Shown here: piece by piece, positions 1-10,587 of the stretch
Numbering within the stretch: the first letter of the stretch is position 1
Layout of the letters: each line of letters starts with the position of its first letter
Assembly: GCF_001625215.2 (NCBI RefSeq)
Contig: NC_030387.2
Coordinates: 36,107,606 to 36,171,605 of the forward strand
DNA: 64,000 bases
Source: Daucus carota subsp. sativus
Taxonomy: Eukaryota; Streptophyta; Magnoliopsida; Apiales; Apiaceae
Direction of reading: 5' to 3'
The notes under the pieces: model-generated
Told to the model about the DNA's origin: nothing
The model's input: only the letters and a program-made list of their open reading frames with translations
Databases searched by the model: none
Made by a program: the position numbers and the translations under genes

Positions 1-390
1 CAACAAAAAATCATAGATACACAATCCTATATATGAAATTACGAATAGATCTAGGCCCTAGGGTTACCTAATTGATATAGTTCTAGGGATTGAAGGTCGA
101 AGGATTGAAGGAGAAAGAGGGTTGAGGGAGGCGGCTAAGAAAATAAAGTGAGGGAGGCGGATAAGAATATAAGATCTAGATACTAGGGTTGAATGTGTAG
201 ATATATATATCGTATATACATTATTAAAATATACAGGTACGGATTTGGGTATTTCGGGTTAACCTGAAAATCACCCGATTTTTTCAGGTAGATATTTACC
301 CGACCTGATACTTTTGCGAGTCGGGTTCATGTCGGGTTTCGGGTCGTGTCAGATTTTGCCACCCCTAACTGGTAGGAATCGAGAAAAGCG
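1..390. repeat. Repeat-derived left edge with a broken hAT-like end
   Basis: There is no credible gene here. Positions about 235-367 are rich in short GGGT/ACCCGA words (CGGGTT, ACCCGA, GTCGGGTT) and end in a GCCACCCCTAA-like terminus at about 357-367. This resembles the ends of the hAT-like elements placed at 21989-22721 and 8749-9407. Only one end is visible, so it is called a truncated relic. Positions 100-175 contain a GAGGGAGGCGG word twice. The retrotransposon gag relic starts directly after it. Confidence 0.4.
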
Positions 391-1426
391 TTGGAAGGTG
401 CTGGAGTGATCAAGTGGGAAAAATTCAATGAACTATTCCTCGAGAAGTATTTCCCGAGGTATGTCCGAGATCGAATGGAGATCAAATTTTTGGAGCTAAA
501 GCAAGGGAATTTGAGTGTAGCTGAGTATGAGGCCAAATTCACTGAACTATCCAGGTTTGTGCCCAAATATGTGGATTCAGAAATAAAACGAGCTAAACGA
601 TTTCAACAAGGATTAAAGCAATGGATTCGAAGTAGAGTTGCAATGTTTGAGCTAAGGGAATACCCCACAATGGTGTAGAAAGCTATGATAATAGAAGGTG
701 AGAGTGATTTCTTAGTAAAAGAAAAGGATGATAAGAAGAGGAAAGCAGAGGTAACAGAAGGAACCGCATCTCAGAGGAGTTTCCAACCTCGTTTCAACCC
801 AACGCCAGAATTTCAGCCAGGAAGGCGAGAGCCTGCTAAAAGGGCAAAAACGATAAGATTCCAACCTAATAACCGTTTCCAGGATCCAAATCAGTCAAGG
901 CAAATAAATGCACCGGCACCAGATTGTAAGAGATGTGGAAAGAAGCATTTGGGTTTTTGTGCACCGACACATATAGTGTGTTTTAAATGCAACCAGGATG
1001 GTCACTACGCCAATACATGTCCAAATGTCAAGCCCAAATCTCTTGTAAACTGCTTTAAGTGCGGAAACTATGGACATTATGCCAAGGACTGCCGAGCTGA
1101 TGCTTCACGAGGTAATACCCAGCAAGCTACAAGAGCACCATCTACAAATCAACCCAAAGCCCGAACATTCTACATGTCAATGAAGAGTTGGAGTGCAAGA
1201 TGCTGATGTGATTGCAGGTATGCTTCATATAAATTCTGCTAGTGCCAAGGTGTTAATTGATTCAGGAGCTATGAAGTCTTTCATATCTTTAGACTTTCTT
1301 CATAAAGCGCATTGTGAGGTTCAATCATTAGATCAAACCTTAGCAATAGGGTTAGCAAATCAAGATCGTGTTCATTCTTCGTATTTTAATATTTGGACAA
1401 GCAAAAATGGAAATGTGCCATCATAA
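391..1426 (+). pseudogene. Ty3/gypsy-type gag plus start of protease, broken
   Basis: This is a relic of an LTR retrotransposon gag-pol reading frame. The part at 391-678 matches the retrotransposon gag (capsid) family, with the typical WEKFNELFLEKYFP-like stretch. A stop at 676-678 interrupts it and it resumes at 685. Positions about 920-1100 carry cysteine-histidine knuckles: CFKCNQDGHYANTC and CFKCGNYGHYAKDC are both CX2CX4HX4C, preceded by an incomplete CKRC...C knuckle. After a frame change near 1200 the part at 1193-1426 continues into an aspartic-protease start (VLIDSGAMKSFI, the retropepsin D-S-G-A site) and then degenerates. No reverse transcriptase, integrase or LTR is seen. In a live element gag packages the RNA and the protease matures the polyprotein; this copy is dead, with at least one stop, one frameshift and a truncation. 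Confidence 0.85.
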
Positions 1427-2775
1427 ATGGGACGAAAGGAGTATTTCATTCTTCGTATTCTAATATTTTACTTTTGATCAATATTTTATTAAAATTTACC
1501 TCTCTGTCCTATTTTCTTCATGTTTTTGTTCAATAGGTTTTCCTTATACATAATTACTATGATTTTTAAAGTGTGTGGATCCTGTGACGACCAACTATAA
1601 TAACTCCTTTAGTCTAATTATATATAAGATTTAATTAGTATGTTTTTCATTTCGATTATAAATTATAGATTTCATAGGTTTAGTACCTCACTATCAAAAC
1701 TTGTATATGATTTTATTAGAACTATGGAGGGGTTATTTTTCCTAATTTAAATATGGTTTGTATTGCAGGTACTTGATATGATTGGACTTATGGCAGATAT
1801 TGCTACATTGATCAGGGTTTGCAGTTCTTGATGGGATACCTTTGAAATCAAAGGGTGTAGGTTCTTTTTGTAGAGCACACAGCATTATGGATGAGTGAAA
1901 AATTGCATGCTGATAAACATTGATACACTCACTTACATATATGGTGATGACTGGCATACAATTAGTATATGTTGTTTTAGAAGTTTTTAACTTATCTTAT
2001 GCCTATTGCAGTTTGCATGCTAATAACTGTACTATTCAAGATTTTCAATTGTGCAATGTCCAAGTAAATTACGTAATGCTTATACCTTTTTACTGCTCTC
2101 TTGCTTCTTCAATGTTAACAGGCTGCGATGTTTATTATATGCCAAATTAATATGGTCTGCCTGTCTTATATCATTTGCATTGCATTTTTCCTTTACTATA
2201 ACATGTAATGTTAATCCTGACATCACTCATGAGTCATGAGTAAAATTTAATGCAACACAAATACACACCCAGTGTTTGATGTTTAGTCATCCTCCAGTAG
2301 ATACTGGAACTTTGCCATTTGTAAAATTATCGCTCAGTAATCGATATCTCATGCTCATGCACACACAAACACATTAGTCTAGATGTTTATTGTTTTTGAA
2401 TTTAACCTTGTACTTAAAGCATAAACTTATAAAGACTGGTAGGGTGCATATAAATGTACATACCTAATATCTAGTGCTTCACAACTACAATCATATCATA
2501 GTTGTCTTGTTGATACCATTTTGAGTGCCTTGTAATATAAATTGGTTATGATATTCATATATGCATGATTGACCTGTTCCCTTTGGAGTTATGCATAGAA
2601 AATTATTATGTTGATGACATATTTAGTTACTTGTATTATCAACTTGATAACCCCTAAATATATTATTAGTGCGTTTAACATCTCCTTTCTGTACAAGATG
2701 TAATTTTCCCTTGTTCTTCCCATACATTATTAACATTTGAGTGGTAAATTTGTATCTTAAGTGGACCTAAAATAT

Positions 2776-2883
2776 ATGTGGATATTAGATGAGCATGTGA
2801 GTGCAAGTCCGAAAGATTTACTTGTGGCCAAGAGTATTAACAAATGTGGCTTTGTTTTAAATGATGCGGCTCGGTTTGAGTAA
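2776..2883 (+). other. Short open frame, possible exon remnant
   Basis: An ATG-to-TAA frame of 35 codons has protein-like composition (for example ASPKDLLVAKSINKCGF), unlike the AT-rich surroundings. It ends just before the tandem duplication, and CCTGCAG|GTGAGT inside that duplication looks like a strong splice donor. I do not recognise the family. It could be the last coding piece of a gene cut by the retrotransposon relic upstream, or chance. Confidence 0.2.
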
Positions 2884-2956
2884 AGCCTGCAGGTGAGTTT
2901 ACAAGCACCAGTGTCCAAAAGCCTGCAGGTGAGTTTACAAGCACCAGTGTCCAAAA
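2882..2956. repeat. 36-bp tandem duplication
   Basis: Two near-identical copies of a 36-bp unit containing GCCTGCAGGTGAGTTTACAA start at 2885 and 2921. Each carries a CAG|GTGAGT donor-like sequence. The near identity points to a recent duplication. Confidence 0.9.
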
Positions 2957-3461
2957 ATTCGCTGAGTTATTTATATTATTATCCTAACAGCTTTTAGTGA
3001 TGCTTCACTAACTAGTAGAGCAATAAGATACAGGTAGGAGCTACAGAGTATTTTCATCATTAATCTTTAAGATATGTTAATATATGTATGTGATGTGAAA
3101 GCAATTGCCTAGTTGCAAATATATTAGCCATATTTGATGATTACACTTGCAGTTGTTGCCATTACAGTTATTATAGAAAAATAAAGATGCTAGACTAGAG
3201 AATAAGGAGCTTCCATCGCCGACAGGAGATGAAATAAGCATTTTCTTTCTTTCTAGAGCTGATGTGGTATTCATTACTAAAAATAACAAGATATTGTTAA
3301 ATAATAACACTTGGTCCTTGCCACCTCTGGTGCCTCCAATTCTGTCCACTGAAATTTTGATTAACTACCTGTATTTAAGCATGAGTACTTACTCTTGTTC
3401 TGCTCTGGGCAGTCATCTTTGTCAGAAATTCTTCGAAGCTTTTTGAGATTGTAGTATATTT

Positions 3462-4109
3462 ATGGACTCAAAGAGTGACCGAGAAGGAAAAAATGAGCTC
3501 GAGCTCTCAGTCCGCAACCATTCAGATAATGAATCAAGAATAAGTTATGAGAATGCTGTTAAATCCTCCCAGAGTGATGTTAACTTGGGAGAATGGTTAA
3601 CATTAGGCCTTCACAGTTCTGGAGAATCCTCGGGTGCTGCCAGTGCGAAAGACATTGCCACTCGCATTCCATATAAACAGGAAGCGAACAAGGTCTTCTC
3701 TTGCAATTTCTGCATAAGAAAGTTCTATAGCTCACAAGCTCTGGGTGGTCACCAGAATGCGCATAAGAGGGAACGTGGGCAAACCACAGATCATCTTTCA
3801 GTCGCGAGTCAGCCATTTACTTCTCGGGCAATGCTGTCTCTTGGTGTGCAGGCTCATTCACTGGTGCACAAACCAAACAGAGGAAGGAGCGGCGCAATGC
3901 GTTCTTCGCTTGTGCAGGCTCATTCATCGGTGCACAAACCAAGCAGAGAAGGGAGCAGTGTGATTAGAAGATCTAGTGATCACGCCCCTGGATATGGTAT
4001 AGTTTGGAGAGCTTCCCTACTAGAAGAAGTGGGATCAAACTGGCCAGGCAGTTTTCACATGGACAAGAAGTTAGATCGGAACAAATTAGAGTTGAATCTT
4101 CGTTTGTGA
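3462..4109 (+). CDS. Single C2H2 zinc-finger repressor, EAR type (215 aa)
   Basis: This is a one-exon gene for a plant C1-1i type C2H2 protein, close in layout to Arabidopsis ZFP1/3/4/7. One finger lies at about residues 78-102 with C81, C84, H97 and H101, and the plant signature QALGGH at 92-97 binds DNA. The C-terminus is LELNLRL (209-215), an LxLxL EAR motif that in this family recruits TOPLESS-type corepressors. A second leucine-rich patch, [10 protein letters not shown], lies at 41-50. The protein is expected to be nuclear. Residues about 128-170 contain a 22-residue duplication built on VQAHS-VHKP, mirrored in the DNA as a 66-bp repeat (3846 and 3912). ATG 3462 is the first Met of the frame and the total length fits the family. 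The exact paralogue cannot be named. Leader exons may lie upstream. Confidence 0.88.
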   Translation: MDSKSDREGKNELELSVRNHSDNESRISYENAVKSSQSDVNLGEWLTLGLHSSGESSGAASAKDIATRIPYKQEANKVFSCNFCIRKFYSSQALGGHQNAHKRERGQTTDHLSVASQPFTSRAMLSLGVQAHSLVHKPNRGRSGAMRSSLVQAHSSVHKPSREGSSVIRRSSDHAPGYGIVWRASLLEEVGSNWPGSFHMDKKLDRNKLELNLRL

Positions 4110-6415
4110 TTGCACAATTTTGCTTGTGAATTTTGGCCAAGCTGGCTATCTTGGTTCGATAATAAATCATATGTTGTAGTCTTAAGTTAAGAAATAATAA
4201 GTACTTAAGATTTTCATTGTTCCTGATCAAGAATTTAGTGAGTTTTCCTACCCAGATCCTAGCCATCTTTCTTCTTATAATCTGTGGTCACTTGCAAGAG
4301 TAAATTGTTACACCTTCCGGCAAAATTATTATAACAATCAATTGTCAAGGAATCGAACTAAAAACAAAATTTCAGAAATACGCCGACAAATATGGTTGTT
4401 CAATACTGTTGAGCCAAATCCACTTTCGGAAGAGTATTTCTTCCGTTATGTTCTGTTTACCTCCCATCAACTTCGTCGAAATGCTCTTTGATGCTACTCA
4501 AAATGTCACTTGCATTCTGTATTAGGAAATGAGATATAATAATACAAAGCAGGTCTTAAATATTGTTATTTATATAATTTTAGTGGGGATAACAAGCTTT
4601 GGTCTTCTCTGATCTTCTCTGAGACACTCTTCACTTGTTCCTTAACGTACTAAATTACCAAAACATTTCTTTCGATTTATACTCGCTATATCTGTTCGTG
4701 AAATAAGTGATGATCCAAAAATTCTTACTGTAATGCATGATTGTAATAAGTTAGAAATCATGTCGCAAGAAAAATAGCTATAAGAATCTGTGAGGGGCTG
4801 GGGAGGGTTGGTTGGGGGAGAGGGAACTAAACCAATTAACTAAAATCCCATAAAACAGCTGTTTTGCGACAAGGTCCCTAGTCTACAAAACAGCTGTTTC
4901 TGTTACAATTAGTCCTCGACAGCTGGTTTTATAAATGTTTTAGAGGACAAAGCCTATAAGTGATCACAAGATTAAGGAATGTGCATAAGATTATGCGGAT
5001 CAAATGTTGCCCCTAGTGAAGGCCTGGTGTCCTAGAAGCTATTGCTATCCATTTGGGTCCTTGATTTGTATCCCTAAAATCGGGTTATCAATAATATGAC
5101 AACCCAAAACAGCTTTATTATGAATTATGATACTCAAATGGTGGTTGTTATGGACCATTTTTGTAGGTTTTGACAAACTAATTGTGTTTCGAGTTGCATG
5201 AATTCCTCGTCTATGTTCGCGCACATAGAGGCATGCTCTCGTATTTGACCTCATGTAAGTGGATTCTGTCAAAGATTGTCTTGGAACCATTGCTCATGTG
5301 TGTATGCTCCCATTTATATACAATTATACATGTATAAGATGTTCCCACCTACACTAAATACAAGACAACACCAGAGATGAGTCGTTAGGCATTTTGATAT
5401 GCACTCCCTACTTCCAAATTTTTTGACAGCAAGTATAATTGATATTATAATTAAAAAACAAAATTAAAAAAAAATATTTTAATGATATGATCAAAATATT
5501 TAAAAATGTGTGTCAGACAATTAAACAAACGACCTATATTTTAAAATGGATGAAGTAATAAATAAGTTATAAGAAAAGATTTCAAATTAATAATCATTAG
5601 TTCATAATCATTACTGGCCTATAGTGGAATTTCGAATTTTCACAACATTATCTAAACAACGATAAAGTATTTTGTTATGATGCGCGTGGATGAGGGTACA
5701 CTTAGAGTACTTGGAGTACGGATTGGAGCAACGTATTCCATAATTGCACCGTTTGTTTTGGTAGTTTACAGAAAGGTAAGAAAAATGTGGAGAACATTAA
5801 ACAAAGTTGATGCTATCTTACTCAATATGTGGGGAGTTTGATGTGCTTGTCAAACAAAAAGTAAAATACAAATCGTACAGACATATCAATATATATAAAG
5901 GTGACCGGAGGGACGTAAATTGTATATTTTGATGCCGGAGATAAGACTTGTCCAAACATAAATACACAAACCAAGATAATTGAGTCCGCGTCATTTTAGC
6001 ACCACACTACGCTAACAAACATTGAAGCTATCGACTTGCTTTTACCACATATTCATCCAACAAGGACTCGAGGGAAAAACAAACGGCAAATATTTGACAT
6101 CTTTTGCTTGCGAACCGGTAAGAGGAAGATTCAAATATATATTACCTCTATTCCTTGCAATTTTTTCTATCGTAAGTTCTGTTCTGCTAATAAGATGTTT
6201 TTGTTTAATTTCGAAAACTTCTCTGAGTAAATTAAGAAATAAAACTATTATAAGTTGGTTTTTGAAATTCAATTTTTTTTGTTAGAGTATAATATTATTC
6301 TAATCCTCCTTCCAATGTTTTGTGATTAATATTTTGTGATTTTGAGAGAATTCATCACTTATGACAGATTCGCGTTCGACTCCACATAATAACCCACAGT
6401 AAAGATTGACTTTTA
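4110..6415. other. Intergenic, no gene seen
   Basis: The start is probably the 3' untranslated region of the zinc-finger gene. Positions 4849-4935 contain palindromic AACAGCTGTTT words. A CTCCCTACTTCC-like end at about 5403 and a GGATGAAGTA-like end at about 5548 may be a decayed Stowaway element. Nothing else stands out. Open frames here have no family features. Confidence 0.4.
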
Positions 6416-6423
6416 CGTTTGTG

Positions 6424-6801
6424 TAGTGCTGTAATTCGATTCGGGCAGCTCATGAGCTCGCTCGGCTCCAACTCGTTTAGATGGGCTCGGCTCGTTTAGT
6501 TAAACGAGCTCGAGTCCGGGCAGAGGTTTTGGCTCGTTTCGTTAAACGAGTTGTCTCGACTAGACTCGTGAAAATTAACGAGTCGGATTCGAGTAGCGTT
6601 TTAGGCTCTATTTAGTGTTAAATTAAACGAGCCGACTCGCCCGACTCGTAAAAATCGGCTCGTTTAGCTAAACGAGCCAGCTCGGCTCGACTCGTGAAAA
6701 TAAACGAGTCGAGTTCGGGCAAAGATTTAGAAAACGAGCCGACTTGGCTCGAATTATGCCCGGCTCAAAACTCAGCTCGCTCGAACTGAATAACAGCCCT
6801 A
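6424..6801. mobile_element. hAT-like MITE, 378 bp, 8-bp TSD
   Basis: The element starts TAGTGCTGTAATTCG and ends with the complement of TAGGGCTGTTATTC, giving imperfect terminal inverted repeats with TAG...CTA ends. It is flanked on both sides by the exact 8-bp direct repeat CGTTTGTG (6416-6423 and 6802-6809), the target duplication length of hAT transposons. The interior is packed with GGCTCG, AAACGAG and their complements, a subterminal array of the kind bound by hAT transposases. It has no coding capacity. It is almost the same length as, and shares ends with, the element at 46510-46886. Confidence 0.9.
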
Positions 6802-6809
6802 CGTTTGTG

Positions 6810-8348
6810 ATCCACCCCCAAATATAATTAAATTCTACAGTATAATTTATGAATTTATTTTAAAAAATCTCTAATGTGCGTGAATACTGAATAGTCTGGT
6901 TTGGTTATGCAGTTTCCTAGAACACACGTTGGGTTCTGTCAGCCACTTGTATACACAATCGACAATTGTCTAGTACTACTAGCTTTGACAAGAAAGTCAT
7001 TATGTCAAAATTAAGATATTAATCACTTGTCTTGGACCGTAATTAAAAACAAAAATACCTTTGATCAAGCCCTGCGGATGAGCCGCAGAAACATTTGCAA
7101 GGTCCGACACAAAATAATTGTGATGAAAAATTTAAACTGATATAGATTTCATAGAAGTATGGATTCCTGTACTTGGTTACATTATACAAACGAATCCCAC
7201 GTGATATTGTAGTTTTTATTGCTGGCCTGTATAAATAATTTTGTATATTCGAATTTTCATATATAATACAATTGATTTCGTATCAGAAATAAGTTATATA
7301 TTTATATTTTATTAAAACTTAAATTAAATAGATATTTAATTTATGTAAAATGAAGTTTTAAATATTGATGATCAAAGTTTGTTATAAATTTTGTTTTATC
7401 TCACTAATTCTATTTACGTTTTAAATTATTTATATGCCTATTTTATTTAACTTGCATAAATAATCTCAAATGTAGAATTTAATTTATTGTCCTAGAAAAT
7501 TAAATGAACAGTACCGTCACAAATAGAAGTAAATAAATGATGAGTTAAAATCTATGGAGTACATAAAAACATTGGAGTATTGGTGTTCAGATCATAATTT
7601 TTTAGTTTGATCCTATATAATATCTTTGATTATCCAAATTTTGATATAATCTATCATTTATAAGTTGTCTTGCACATAATTGTCGATTAATCATTAATAT
7701 CTTTCAACTTTAACAAATATTAAGATTATTGTTCTGCTTATTAGTTATATTGCAGAACATAGAGTCCTATGATTTATAAAAGTAATTATTCTACCATTTG
7801 ATCACGATGTTTATGTTGCAGAAGATAATGTGCAGGTTGTCAAATATTTACAAATATTATTGGACAAAAAAAATTGAAATTTAGATGACTAGATTACATT
7901 TTATCAAATTTTGTACTCCAATACTCCAATTTGTTTTTACTCCATAGAACTTAACTCAATAAATGATAATAATTGCCTGAAAAGTTAATAGCATACAATA
8001 TCCCAAAATAATTTATATTATAAATATTATTTTAGTTTATTAATTATAATTTGGTTAGCAGGTGTAGAGCCGCCAGAAACTGCCTAATGCAATTGGTTGA
8101 CTCGGGGCAAAAGCTAAAGTTTTGAACCAATCAACCCTGTACAGAGAACATAAATAACTCACTATCCTTCGAAACTAAAATATCATTAAAATAATATGGG
8201 CGGTTGGTATAGATTTTAATGTACAAATCCCTTTCATTTAAAAAACAAAATGAAGAGGACCTGCTAGTCAAAATTATATTCGAATTATATAATAAAAGAA
8301 AACTAGGCCCTTGAGCCGTTTTGTATCAATAAAGGGAAATGATTCCTA
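6810..8348. other. AT-rich intergenic DNA
   Basis: I see no gene, RNA or clear repeat boundary. The composition is strongly AT-rich with short A and T runs. No open frame has protein-like composition. Confidence 0.5.
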
Positions 8349-9452
8349 AGAGAATCTCCAACCATGAGAAACCTCTAGCTAAAAGTCTAAATGGCATTCT
8401 AAAATTAAAAAATTTAGTCAATGTCCACGAAAAACACCACTCCAACCATAGCAAGATGTTGCATATAATTATAGTCATCCCCTATGGATAGCTATATTTG
8501 TCGAACCACTACAGATCTGTAGTGAATTCCACGTTATCTCCCGCAATTTATTTTCCTTATTTCCCGCTGATTACATATAAATTATTACCATATTAAACTG
8601 ATATATTCTATTTATATCAATCTAAATATTAATAACATACTATTTTTAAATTATAGTCAATCAATATAACCAATACCATTGATTTTGAAGCACAATGTCT
8701 TATAGGTTCAGCAAAAGCAAATTTTACATTATGTCTTACAGGTCCAATTAGGGATGGACACGGGGGCACTTCGGGGGCGGGGAGTGCTATCCCCGACCCC
8801 GATCCCCGAATTCAGTACCCCTACCCGACCCCGCCCCGAACCCCGAACGGGGATTATTTTCCTCCCTGATCCCCGCCCCGAACGGGGAACGGGGATCCCC
8901 GCGGGGTTTCGGAGAATTTTATATTTTAATAAAAACATAATAATTTTATAATGTATAATATATTTTTTATTTAAAAAACAAACTACAAACTCCTAATATA
9001 ATAATAAAATAATATTATCTTATATTTTCAACCTCCAATCATATTAAAATTGATTAATAATATAAATAAACAATAATTTAAAATTATAAAATATATTATA
9101 TTACAATATATTTATAATCAATCAATAAAAATAAAAATTATTTTTTTAATTATATTATAAAGTTTATCTATTTTTAATAATATATTTAGTATAATATATA
9201 TAAATATATTATTATTTATATATATATAATCGGGGTCGGGGATCGGGCCGGGGAGACACCAATCCCCGACCCCGCTCCGATCCCCGAATTTTTTATAAAC
9301 CTTTCCCTGATCCCCGCCCCGCCCCCGAAAAATTCCCCGAATCCCCGACCCGAGTGGGGCGGGGATCGGGTCGGGATCGAGCGGGGCGGGGTAAATGCCC
9401 ATCCCTAGATCCAATTTAACCAACGATTATAGCCAACGCCTTTGGAGATGCT
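8349..9452. mobile_element. Outer AT-rich MITE interrupted by the 8749-9407 element
   Basis: The left end (AGAGAATCTCCAACCAT at about 8349) and the right end (complement of AAAGCATCTCCAAAGGCGTT at about 9452) are imperfect inverted repeats of the CATCTCCAAC type. Without the nested insertion and its target duplication the element would be about 437 bp. A partial relative of its interior lies at about 10960-11190, where the same run of AT-rich words occurs without the GC-rich insert. This supports the view that the insert is a separate, younger element. Confidence 0.6.
8749..9407. mobile_element. hAT-like MITE with CCCCGA arrays, 659 bp, nested
   Basis: The ends are TAGGGATGG... and ...GCCCATCCCTA, inverted repeats with TAG/CTA termini. 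The flanks are GGTCCAAT (8741-8748) and GATCCAAT (9408-9415), an 8-bp target duplication with one mismatch. About 150 bp at the left end and 180 bp at the right end are dense arrays of CCCCGA/GATCCCCG words. The centre (8920-9220) is almost pure A/T. It does not code for a protein. It inserted into the AT-rich MITE spanning 8349-9452. Confidence 0.88.
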
Positions 9453-9455
9453 TTA

Positions 9456-10199
9456 ATAACTTATCTCTGCATGTGATTTTTATCGTGGAAAGAATAAATT
9501 TTAGAGTAGATGGAGCGGATAAGCTGACAAGCCCTTGCATGCATATAAAAAAATAAAAAATTAATATTTTTTATTAAAGGGAAAAAAACAGATCGCATAC
9601 CAGGTAATTGGACACTGTAATAAATCATATCGTCCTCTATCGTTTTTCAAATTTTTATTTTATCTTCTTCAGAGAAATTCATAAAGCCCTCGCACATTAA
9701 AAGATCATGAACAAATTACATTAGTTTGAGTTTGAACTTATACTTGCGTAAGTTGGTACACGACGCTTTAGGTTTCCAACAAGAGAGTATTTTGTCAACT
9801 AAAACCTTACCTAATTAATACGGGATTAGCTAACATCAACTAACATGACTAGAATAATCGAGCAAGTGCAAGATAGATTGTAGACCTGTAGTGTAATCTA
9901 AAGTCAAGAAACAAGTAAAATAAAACATGTGGTGTTCTTATTCTATGGACAAAAGATGATTTGAAGGTAGATAAAGTTGGGAAAAATGACTAAAAGAGTA
10001 CCACCTTGTGTCGGTACATTTCGTGCAGTACGGTTGTGGAAATTATGAAATCGAAGAAAATTAAAAGGGTAGATGTACGTAAGTGCATGCATGGACTTTT
10101 ATGGTATATATGATGAGATGACCATTTGATGTTAAGTGCTGCACTTTAATAGAGCAGACAGTCAGACAGCCAACAAGGGAAATTTAAAGTTAAAAAGCG
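9456..10199. other. Intergenic, no gene seen
   Basis: No gene or RNA is recognisable. There are short AT-rich tracts only. Confidence 0.4.
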
Positions 10200-10207
10200 G
10201 TACTAAA

Positions 10208-10580
10208 GAGGAAGTCTAACACTATGCTAAGAGTTTCTTTAAAAATATTATAAAATAATATGTCTTAGTGATTTAGCACAAGATTTAGCACATGAGCTTC
10301 AATAGTATTCCCTATATCCATTCCTTATTATTATAATAATATTAAACTTAAACAACTTTGGTGTGGAGAAGAGAGGGAAATGATGTTGAGGAGAGAGATA
10401 AATGAATATTTTAATGATAAAAATAGTTTAGAAGTGGCTAGCATATTCTAAAAATAGGGAAGGGGAGGCTTGTGCTAGTGATTTAGCACATCACTAGCAT
10501 AGTGTTGGAGTGCAATTTTATCCCATATTCCCTATTTTTGGATTTAAGACTTGATTTAGCACACCTATTAGACTTGCTCT
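10208..10580. mobile_element. Probable MITE with GTACTA flanks
   Basis: The left end (GAGGAAGTCTAACACTATGC) and the right end (complement of AGAGCAAGTCTAATAGG) form an imperfect inverted repeat. GTACTA occurs directly outside both ends (10200-10205 and 10582-10587). The interior has repeated GATTTAGCACA words. It has no coding capacity. The superfamily is not settled; the flank length suggests a hAT-like element with decayed target duplications. Confidence 0.5.
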
Positions 10581-10587
10581 AGTACTA

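Larger units (their letters stand above)
1427..3461 (+). other. Region upstream of the C2H2 gene
   Basis: This stretch holds no complete gene. It probably contains the promoter and leader of the zinc-finger gene starting at 3462. Two short open stretches look exon-like but match nothing recognised: about 1770-1816, after a TATTGCAG acceptor, and 2776-2883. A 36-bp tandem duplication lies at 2882-2956. The rest is AT-rich, unstructured sequence. Confidence 0.4.

Noticed and set aside
4849..4935. Palindromic AACAGCTGTTT words
   Set aside because: Short palindromes without flanking inverted ends or a target duplication; not enough for an element or regulatory call.
5403..5552. Possible Stowaway with CTCCCTACTTCC end
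   Set aside because: The right end matches poorly and no TA flanks are evident.
8754..9423. Proline/glycine-rich open frames on both strands
   Set aside because: They are produced by CCCCGA hexamer arrays at the ends of a hAT-like element and have no start context or family match.
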